DNA of 64,000 bases from Ciona intestinalis (taxonomy: Eukaryota; Chordata; Ascidiacea; Phlebobranchia; Cionidae), in contig NC_020166.2 in NCBI RefSeq assembly GCF_000224145.3, forward strand, positions 1,778,976 through 1,842,975, in the 5' to 3' direction. Below, piece after piece: positions 44,201 to 56,200 of this stretch. The notes under the pieces were generated by a model that searched no databases, was not told where the DNA came from, and saw only the letters and a program-made list of their open reading frames with translations. Made by a program: the position numbers and the translations under genes. Every line of letters begins with the position of its first letter. Positions within the stretch are counted from its first letter, which is position 1.

Positions 44201-47200
44201 AATTCAAAGTTAAAGACAGTTTAAATTGCCGTTTTTGGTTTTTGGTAATATCTTCCGATGCCGAGGCAATTGTTGCCCGCAAAAGTTCTAACTTTGCACG
44301 CAAGAATGAATAAGTTACATTTAACGTTTCATTTAAAGCAGACAAAATAATGAATCTTCCTATTTGTTGGCAATGTATTTACGCTTTGGATCGTCGTTCA
44401 ACCGTTTTAACAACTCGTTGTGTTACAGAACGTTCTCACGCGTCTACGGGACATGGAGACCTCTGATATTGCCAACTTTAAACTCGCACTGAAGAGCACA
44501 CTTGATATCATTGCCGAAGTAAGAATTACGATTCTGTAGCGCGCTATGTGTGTTATTATGACGCAACTAAAACAACATGGTCAGAGCACAAGGGCAAAAT
44601 ATTGACGCAAAATTGAGCTTTCTGGCTTTAAATGTTTTTATGTTAGGTGTAGATTATCACATCCTCGGTTATAATAACGAAGTATTTTGGGGTAATGGCC
44701 CAAATCTGCTAAATCCGAGGGCCTTGACAAGGACCTGGTCCACAATTAAAAGCAAAGGTCACGTGGGTATTACGTCATGATGTTTGTGACATATCAACAT
44801 TGTTACATTTTTACCAAAAGTTGAAACTCCAAAGTAACTCAAATCCTTAGTAGCAAAGTTTTGGACTGACATGAAATATAGCGGGCCATGTTTGAAGTAA
44901 AGAAAGACAAACAAAGCAATCGGCCGTAACCCATAACTCTTAAACCCGCAACTACAGTCGTACATAATGGATATAAATAGAATGTACGGAGCTGTTTGTA
45001 AACTATATACATTAGTTCTATATATAGCGTCATTAGACCCCCTACATTGTAACGTTTCTATACAATAGCATTAATTAAGGACCCCGTATGTTAATTGTTT
45101 AAAACAAGATCAGGATATTATGTGCTAAAGGTGTCCCATCTTACCCCCACAGTACTATAGATTAAATACAACGGCAATTTCAACTTTTTAGTTTCAATTC
45201 ATAGAATTAGTTCTGAATGTTAATTACACAGCACGTAGGCCTACTCGGTCAACGAAAGTACAAACCCAAAAAGTTTTAAAAACAACTTTGATTAAATCAC
45301 ACAGCATACGCCTATACCTATATACACACTCCTCTGCATACCCCAAATCCCAACACATTCACTTACCCTTTAACTCACATATACCCTACGACCCCATGCC
45401 TCCATCCAACCTCTAACCCCCAATAGCACCTATAACCCCCAAACAAGCTATAACCTCTTACACCCTTCCAGTTTCACAACAGAGGAGACGGCAGCGGTTG
45501 TGACTGCGAGATAATGTTGATCACCGATGGAGCGCCAGACAGCTACCAATATATATTTGACCAGGCCCACAACTTATCTATTTCCCAGGTAGCTTATGTC
45601 TACTACATGTTTGTTACGTAGATAAATAAATCAATGAACTTTATTGTGACGTCACAGAGCCATTTCCGAGTCTTCGCTTATCTGGTCGGACAGGACAAGA
45701 ATTATCTCGAACCAGTTAAAGATATGGCGTGTAATAATAACGGCTTCTTCACTCAAGTAAAAAGCCCGACTGGTGTCACAGAACAAGTCTTGGTAAGACT
45801 AAACGTAATTTATTTATCCTCGCGCTGCGGGGCAACGACAGTTATAACACAGATGTTCTGTTTTATACATAGCATGTTCACTTACGAATTACCATGTATA
45901 TAATGTAGGGAAATATGGGATATCGTTGGCATTTAAATCCCATATGTTGCTTGGTCGTGTTTCGAACAATTAACAACTCTCTTTTAGAGTTAAGAATACG
46001 GTTATTTTTATATTTCTGTAAATATTGTTAATTTACTACCAATGCGACGAAAAAGGTGAATGAAAATTTGGTCCATCTTACCCCACCCTACTATTATAAA
46101 TGTTTTAACTTTCTTAAAATTAAATAAAAGACATTCCGGTTTTGTAAGACACTTTAAATTTTAGGTTCACTATGCTTTAACTCTCGTATATTCCACGACC
46201 ACCACTCGCATTTGCAAATTATAGCGAACTAGATTGAATTGTTTATATAGTTTCTGGCGATATATGGCCCGAGCGTTTTATACGACCAAGACCCTCGCCT
46301 ACTTCATTGCAATGCTATTTAAATGTACAAGTTAAAATATATTTTTTTGTGACGAAAATCACCAAAGTTTATGTTACGTTGCTTACGTTTCTTTAAATTT
46401 CTTTTATTTTAAAGCATCACGTTAACGTCATGAATCGACCTCTCGCGTATCAGGGCGACCACCACGTGACGTGGACAAAGGCGTATTATGACACAACAAA
46501 TGGGGACGAGGTGACTTTTTCGTTCTATTAAATATTAATGAAACGACCTGGAGAAGAATAACCATATTATTTAGTCAACAGTTACAGCCAAAATACCCAA
46601 GAGACACAATAGATCTAACGAACATGATATGATACTTACTCGATTACTAAAACATAGGAATTTGCTATGCGGCCCAAAGGTTATTTAGAGTCGAATTTGT
46701 TAGAAATGATATGCAGTATGCTTTCATACATGAGCAGTCATATACATAAAATATTAAAGTTACAGTTTTACACGTTTTTAAGCAATACTTTAACAGAAAT
46801 AATTTGGGTAAGATGGGATATCTTTAGCACATAAACGAAGTCGGTCGTTTGTAGTATATAACGCGTTTTCTGATGAAAGACGTTTATAATACGAATTAGA
46901 ATTACAACAATTCATAGACAATGTTTTATTATCAAGCTATAGGCGTAACATAGTCTTCTGTTTGGTAATCCGCCAGCAATTCTGGCATAAATCCACGATC
47001 CCGTGGCGTGTCTAGCAACTGGCCCTCACCCATATAGTATAGACTATGCATACAGTGTTGGGTAATGAGCTAATCCTGCCCTAAAGCCCATGTCCCGTTT
47101 AGTCGTTAAGCCTCACTGCATTACACCAGCATCATGGGTATTTGAATCGCCGCCGAGTTTTTACTTGTAATCTACAAATGACTATGAAAGTTAAATTTCA

Positions 47201-50200
47201 TACAGAAGAGTTCAGCATTTGAGGCGTCGACGTACCGTTTGTCTAATATGCTGAAATACATTATACTGTATTGTATTTACTTTACAAGTCGACTTTTTTG
47301 AATTAATATTAAAACCACACTTTACAGACCTTCTGTATACATTGGTGTAGGCCTATACATCTATTAAAGATAATTAACCTTAAACATTTTCTTTCATGCA
47401 GGGTTTCGGTTTGATAAGCACTGTTGCTTCCACAGTCTACAAGATGGTGCCCGGGGAACCGACTGCGTTCCTGGGTATAATGGCAACTGACGTGCCCATA
47501 AGTGACATGATGAATAGCATGCCCATAAACAGGTTTGTAATCGACGTGTGCGAATATGTAGTGCTGGCGTCACAAACGAATCTACAAACTATTGCTGGAT
47601 GTATTACAATAATAGTAACGGTTGTATGAAACAGAACTCCCTATAGTTAAAACGACAGCTGGTGCCACGCAACGGAAAGATTAATCATTCACATTCATTA
47701 ATTCGTACATACTGGAACAGATATACTTTATTAGTTTAATCAGTTCATCGTTATTTAAACGTCGATTTTCACTAACGTTGCGATCTGTGTTTATTTCCCA
47801 ATAATCAATGGTTTACTTTACACGTAAAAGAGACACCGGTAGAGAACTCAAGCGACCTTATCCGCCAAAAGAAAAGAATGTAACCCGCTTTATCTTGCGT
47901 GGTGGGGCAACTACAGTCGTTGTAACACGAATGTTCTGTTTCATACTCATCGAGCCCGCTTACGGCTACGTATGCAACTTTGTGTGTGATTGTTTCAATG
48001 TATGACTGACAATTTAGACAACTCGTTAGTGACCATTGGGTTGAATCAATCATCATTAAGGGTCTTGCTCACATACGCCCAAAATGGTACCACTAACGAA
48101 ACTTGAACCCGCACCTTCTACATTTAGACTAGAGGCAGGTCTCCAGCCATTGTGCCACAGTCATTGTGCCGGTGGCACGCAAAAGGGCGCCGGACAAGCA
48201 CCCAAACGACGCTTAAATTGTTGTTTATCTTCAGGATTGGCGTGAACGCTTACGTATACATGGTCACCAACAATGCCTACGTTATGTTTCACCCATGGTT
48301 GGAAACAAAGTACGTTGGTTGGGATGGGAAGGTTAAAACTAAGCTTGATTACAACAGGTCAGCATTTGGAGAATTTTGTTGGCACTTAAGTATCCCATGT
48401 ACCGTTTTGGGTTATAGTAGGGTGAGGAAAGACGGGACACTTTTAGCACGTTATACCAAGTAGCTTGATCGTGTTGTAACAAATAAAAACGGTCTATGGG
48501 GTTCGTAAGAATGCGGTTTTATAATTCTTTGAATGTTCTTTGTTTAGTAAATGGGATGAAAAAATAGAGTGAAAGGTGTCCCATCTTCCCCACCCTACTA
48601 TATATTGTAAGTACAAGACTAGGGCTTTTATGTGATTAAGTGTCATAATATAGTCTGTGTGGTTCATTAATTTGTATAGTACTGTGGGGTAAGATGAATG
48701 CCATTAGCACATAATATCCCATATTTTCGTATCCTATTTTTACCAATTAACAACGCTTTTATGTCCAATCTTACTCAATCAAATTTATATTAATTTATTT
48801 GATTTATGTTAACACCAAAAACTGTTTCAAAGTAAAAAGCAACCCAATGGACTTTAATACTGTACTTAATTACGTTAAAAATAACTTTTTCTTTCTGTTC
48901 ACTTTGAACTTTTAAATTTAATTAAATAAGCCACAACTAAGTTGCTGCTGGTAGTCCGTCTGTTATTTCACTTTTGTCTGGTTGTAATTTAATTTCAGTC
49001 ATTTGATTGACTTGCACTTTGCCTACAAAAGGCACTTTGCCAATACCCAGAGCAGCTTGTGTTAATTTAGGCCTTCAAGCTTCTAAACTTGAAGCATGGG
49101 GCATTGAACTCCTTAAAGATAGACGGGGAAACTAATTTGGTTTTTAACAAAGTTAAAATTATTGATGACTTTATTTCTAATTGCCATTAAAACCAAAAAA
49201 TACCTTTTAGCCTATAAATTTAATTGCTCTGATCAATATAATAAAATATTACATTCACATTACACTATAGATTACTAGCTATTGTACAAACATAAACAAC
49301 TATAGTAGGTTAGTTTGGTATAATACATTTTATTTTCACATCACAGCATAGACATTGACAAGTTGGAAAAGGATGACGGACACGCTGAAATTAGGTCAGC
49401 TTTGGTAAATAGAAGAACTGGACAAGTTTCAACCAAGCAACATTACACACCTCTGGATAACGACATGGTAAATATAACAGTGTATGAACTTGGCATGTAT
49501 TTACGACTTTACATATATAGTAACTCGTATGCCGGCACAAAGTTCATGAAACAGAAAACCCATGTTAACAATTGTCGTTGCTCCACCACACAAGAATAAA
49601 TTAGTTACTTTGGTTAAACTTTGTTGGTCTAAAACTACAATAATAATGCTTTTAATGAAATAAGTCAAGTTTGGTGTTCATACACCAAATAAAGTGTATA
49701 GACCAACTATTTAACTATACTATCTTACTGAGAATGAATGAATGTATATACGTCAACTTTGTGCTTACCGCTCTTTACATAACAACATACATGTTTAAAT
49801 TTACAGAAGTCACTCCTAATATCAAGTGGTGTGTATTACTTTGTGCCTGTGGCTGACACTCCATTCAGTTTAGCCATGTTTCTACCATCTAAGTATGGCC
49901 ACACCAAAGTCAACTACTCAGCTAACCTACGATCTATAAGATATGATGCTATCATTGATGAGGTGCATTGTAATGAGGTGAGATAACTGTGCTAATAAAA
50001 AAAGTATAAGGTATTTAGTAGTGCCACACGTAGGGCCTATGCATGGGATGTAGGTCTGTTACCCCAACACCGAAGAGTACTACTGTCTAGAGCCCATTGA
50101 GGCAGTTAAGTACACCGAACAAAAGAGAGTAGGCTATAATGTATTAGGTAACTAAAGGATATCGGGTTCTATGCTTTACGTCGCAACTGTTGTAGTTATG

Positions 50201-53200
50201 TGTGTCTTATGGCAAACAACTTTACTGTTTACTGCTTCAATCCAGCAGTCACTAATATGTTTTAGCTGTTGGGGTAATGAGCCTAAAGCCAGACTTGAAA
50301 CCTGGGATGTGAGTCTATTACCCCAGCACCTATGGTGTCATCTATAGGCTACCTTACTATGGCAGTTTATAGGCACTTAACAGCCTATACATTATTTGGT
50401 TGTAAATTGGAAATATTTTAATATTTGTTTAATGTTTATATTAGGATGTAGGTTCATTACTTTTAGTGTAAATTCTGAAGAATTAACTTGTTTATTTGTC
50501 AGGTGCAGAAACAAATGCGAAGAAATGACTGGGTTGAGATTGATCGTATCGCTGCTATATGTTCATTAAGGTATAGCGACGTTAGTGTTGCTGAAACTTG
50601 GAGATATTGCTGGTTTAAGAACAAACAAAGCATTGAAGAAATGGGATGGTTGTCGCAAATAGACATGCTGAAGCGATATCTCCTCTCTCCGAATAGCCAG
50701 ACCATAAAATGTAAGAAATGTCACTTTTGGGGGAGGTGTTAAATTATGTATGGGGTGATTGTGACCTCAGGTTTGACATTGTGATGTCATAATCTACTTC
50801 ACAGGTAACCAGGAGTTGGTGAATGGAGTATTGTTTGATGTTTATCTTACAGCGACACTTCAGTCTGTTTGGTCAGAACAAAAAATGCATCAAAATACTT
50901 CAGGGTGGGTGTGTGTTTAAACAGTTGTAGCCGGACATATTACACTTTTTTAAAACAGCTTTTCCAGCATTTATTTGTGTATCGACATTTGAAGTTTTAT
51001 AAAAGGGCATCTTTATCAGCGTGAATGACACTTATCAATACAAAATACCAATACACTAATATATAGTACACTGGTTTTAGTACTTTGGTACTTTGCACAG
51101 TTGAGTGTCAATTACTTCGCTGAAGATCACTTGTATAGAATGTGGAAACAACGAAACACAAACAAATGCCTAATTATATGTTTTATAAATGTGTTGTGAT
51201 AATGTGCTGTTAAGTTGTAAACAAGAGGTAAAATGACAAGAAAAGCGATATATATAAGTCTATTTTAGGGAAGTTTTGAAACCATTTATCCCATTGTACT
51301 ATCATAGCATAATAGGAAATTATAGACTGTCTTGGTCCCAAAAGCCACATTAAAATCATTGTGTTGCAGATTTAAATATAACCTTATGACAGGGTGCAGT
51401 TTGGACCTATTTTTTTCCGAATGTAGCAGATCAATGATAAAAGAGACTAAAGTTATCTCTTGGCTCCCCCACTGCCTATAATACTTACTTTTCACTTCTG
51501 TGGTTGCAGAAGTATATATTCAGGGATGTAGTGAAATAAGAGACTGTTCTTAGTCCTGCAAAACACATACTGTCTAAATTTAGTCGCATGACATTTAGGA
51601 TGACATTAGTCACATTAACCCTTGTGGGCGTATGTGTCTTTGGGCAAAACACTTTCTGGCAATTGCTCCAACCCAATGGGCACTAATGGATTACCTAAAT
51701 TGTCAGCCATGCAGAAAAATGACAACCTCATAGTTACATACTCTAGTAAGCTGGCACGATGTATATGAAACAGAACATCTGTGTTATAACGATTGCTGTT
51801 TTCCTGCCAACGCCAAGATAAAGCAAGTTACATTCATTCATATTATTTAACAATAAATTTCTTCCCACATTCTAGCAAAGGCATTGAGATGACCTTCTTT
51901 ATCTCCCGAAGTGGTGTAGTGAGAAAGTATTGGCACACAGATGCACAAGATGCTTATAAGGAAGATAGGAATGTTGTATTTAGGTAAATATTGATGGCAA
52001 ATGGATATGTGTTTTGCTTTGGAGTATATTATTTTAAAAGAGGTTTATTTTAAAAGAGGTTTAAAGAATGGCATGTTGAAAATCCTGGGACCTTTATATA
52101 TTGCCCCTATATTTTTTTGTTTTAAATGACTTGGTTCATAGTTACCGATCAACCAAAATGTTTTTATGCTCACATTTTTGACAACTGGGTTGGAGAAATG
52201 TCTGTTTAATGTTATATACAAGAATAGATGTGTTGTTACTGGAACCATTGTCAAGCATCAAACCCGGTATCTCTCAGTTACGATACAAGCGTCTAACCAC
52301 TCAGCCACAGTGCTTAGCCTACTTTTTTTATACTCTGCTGTATATTTGTATCCTATATCCTGCAGCTTAAATACTACTTTAATTTGATGTTAAAATTTTA
52401 ACTTGTACTTTGTTCTAGATTTGATAAATTGGAATACCCGTTAATATACAGACGAGCTGTAACTCAACCTAAAGATAGTTGGTTGTATGTTGTACCCCCT
52501 ACCACACGTGGTAACAATAAACAAGTTGTGTTTGCTGCAAAAGCTGTGAGACAAAAAGAAGCAATTATGGGAGGTAATAATATATATTCTGGTGTCATTA
52601 ATGCAAGATTACACATTTTCAAAGAATGACAATATAACATATTGCACTCTACAGTACACTATATGAGTAAGGCCATACTGTGAAGCACTGTAAGACATCA
52701 ACAGGACCTGGGACTAATCCAGAGTTGGATCATTACCCCAGAACCCAACATGCTACCACATAGATTACCTATTAAAACCAGTATTTATTTGGCCAATTCC
52801 AAAAATCTATTTGGTATAATGTTTGAATAATGAGCCAACCCTGGCCTAAATCTCAGGTTCCATGCCATGCTTTGCTATAGAACCTCACCTATATAATTTT
52901 ATCTCCCTAGTGTCGGGTTTGATGCTCGGATACGAAAGTTTTGCTTCTTTGTTCTGGGATGAAGTGGCGCAAGTGTATGGGGTGGACTGTATGGATAGGG
53001 TAAGTAGGGTTGTAGTATTAAGTGTGAAGATTGTAGCCTAACCCCTCTTGCTCAAATATTGTGGTTCCTCATGGGACTAAATTGTAAGTCATATGGTAAA
53101 AAAAGGAAAACACAAAAAAATAATCACCAACAAATTTAAATACAAGGTAACTTGTAAACGGCATGAGGTGTATGCAACTGTGTTATAACAACTGTCGCTG

Positions 53201-56200
53201 CCAAGTCTTACTTTCCTTTATTTATTCAGATTTTTTTTTATATTTTCAAAAAGCAACTTATTAATCATTTAAACCTCATTGTTAGACGAACAAAAGGTTT
53301 TGTTACCTCGTGGATGACAATGCAAAGATTGTTCTTTCCAAGGAGAATCAAGAAGTGAGTTTATGAATTGAAAAAACTTTATAAACAGAAACAATGTTTT
53401 TTTTTATTCTACTTTATGTGGGTGAGGTTCAGCGTGGTACGATTTAGAGATTTAGGTCAGAGAGTTAACTTAATTAACAAATATGTGTTCAACTTGTAGC
53501 TTCTATGTTTTTGTTTTCTACTAAACAAGTATTTTTACCTCAAAATTCCCCTTTATGATGTCAAAAGGTTGGTCGTTTCTTTGGCGAAATAAACGGGCAC
53601 GTAATGAACCAATTAATCGAGGCGAAAGTTTTCGACCGTATCGTGTTAACCGATGAGACAGCAATGTGTCAAGTTAAACAGACAAAGAAAAATGTGGGCT
53701 CGGCCGCTTCTAATGTTCGGTATAACTTGGTGAGTGTCTTAATCATTTTTAACCGCTTAGCAGACAACTTGTGGTATAATATGTGGTACATGTAAGTTCT
53801 TCAACCAGGTCGTATAAAAAACAATCACCCACAAAATTACATTCATGGTAACTTGCAATCGAGCACATGGTATATGAAACAGAACATCCGTGTTACATCG
53901 TCCATTGTTTTCCAGACATGCGAGTATAAAGCAAGTTATTAGTCTAACAATCAACTTTTTAATTTTAGCCATTCTTCTCAGTATGGTCTTACTTTATGTG
54001 GTGGACGAAGGAACTGGTTGTGTAAGTTTATATTTATACTTAAACAATTTGTATTTAAATCTTTTAAACAAAACGTAACATTAGTATACATTTCTTGATC
54101 AAATGTTTAAAACAATTGGAAAGACAAAAATTTTAAATATTACTTTTTATACCTAATACATATCTATATATAGAACACTGTAGCGTATTACATAATAAAC
54201 AAAATTGTACTTACAGTCTCCTAGCAAATGTTGCTTTATACAACTGGTGGACATTAGCTGTGGTATCCCAGCCTGTGCAAGCAAATATCAGGAACCAACC
54301 AAACTACAGGTAGACATACTCGAATACATACTTGAATAATTAAATTGAAATGTTTGAAAAACTGATTTAAGGTTATACCTCACACATACATACCTAGACC
54401 ATAGTACATACCTAGACCTCACTTGCATAAAATAGCTATACACTAGTCTTACAATATGTATTAAGGCTAGCACGTTGACTCAAGTAAGCAACATGTAAAG
54501 TTTGTTTAACCACTTAGTCAAGAACTCTGTTTCAAAAGTGGGTTTTACCCATGGTTAAGCTTGGTTTCTCGATCAAGGTTTTGTTTGAGTAAGATAAGGA
54601 CCCTCAGTTTAAACAAAGCAAATAACTCGCACTATTACTAGACTATAGCAAAAATATCAATGAAACAGAAACACCTGTGTTATAACTGTCCTTACCCTAC
54701 CGCGTGAGGGTAAACAAGTTTTCATTTATTCATTCATAATAATGTTTCATATTTAGACCTTGCAATCAAAAGTACGAAGTGTTTGTGGCCAATAGATCAA
54801 AGACACCGTACACAAATAGAACTTGGTGTAAAGATAATTATGCAATGCTGTGTGAAGGGTAAATAATAATCAACTTTTATTTGTGTCTAAGAATATGGAT
54901 GTGAAGATTGAAAAATATTAAAAATGAGAAGACAGAATTTAGCGACAAACAATAATTGAGGAAAGCAGTGTGGTCGCTACACCTAGTGGTCAAACAACAA
55001 GCCATTTATTTTGTTTCCAAGTTAAACTTTTAATGTAAACGGAAGTGTGTGTAAACATACTTACATTGTCACACCTTCAGTGAGTTCGGAGTGTTCAACG
55101 TAAGCAACAGCAATCTGTTCCTGATCGTTACGGAGCAACTATGGGCAAGTGACTTTGAGAGAGAAAGATGTAATTGCTCTGGGAAGAGCGAGCCATTCTC
55201 TCCCATCAGAGGACTTGAGGTGGAAGCAGCGATGGAAGACACTTGTTGGAGAGCAAAGATAATAAAGGAGAGGAAGAGACCTTTGTCATGTTTACAAGCT
55301 AAAGAAGGGGTGAGTGGTGTATGGCGTTTTATTTTGCATGAGTAAAGAAAACTGACTTAAAATTAGGGAAGGTTTTTTTTTAGTTATATGGTGTGGTAGG
55401 GTGTTTTATTTAGCATGGGCTTTATGCTAATGGGAACTGAAAATTGCGTACTTTCATATTTTATGAATAAAAAATTGTGTTTTACCTAAAAATGTGTTTG
55501 TAGTAGAATACAGGAGTAAAGGCTGCAGTAAACTTCTACAAATACATTTGTGCCTCAAACTTTCTTGGCTATGATTTAAATTATTATATATAGAAACAAT
55601 GTGTCAAACCTATGATGTCAACTTCATTTAATGTTAATGAATAAATAAACAATAATAAATACTAAAATTACCTGAATGTTAATGCCACCTCTAAACTGCG
55701 CCACTGTCTAGAAAAATTAATTCTATGTTTCAAGCGTTTGTTTTATCTCGAAATCTTGATTATTAAATATTTAAGCCTAAACTATCAGTTGTGTATTTGC
55801 ATTCAGCAATGCTTATCAATTCATGGGCCATGACCCAAACATGGCTTGCCTACTACAGGTTCAAAAAGTTTTTAACTGTTATTGAAAAGTTATTATTTTA
55901 TTGTTTAGGTATAAAAAAAGTTGTGTGAAATGTAGTGTTTAATAATTGAACGCCAAGCTGGTAATGCATGTTTAATAATCGTAATGCGGAAAGGTTAAGA
56001 AGCAATGCAATGAATGCTATCTTATCTCATAGGCACCTGTAAAGGAGCAACCATGTACAACTGAGGTTAAGCCTCCAACTAATTCTGGAGCAAAACTCCT
56101 TCCGTTTTGGGGTGGCATTGCAGCAAAGTCAAGTAAAGGCTTAAGGACGTTTTACTCAGCATGGATTTCATGCTTGACTATACATATGGTCGTGATTGCA

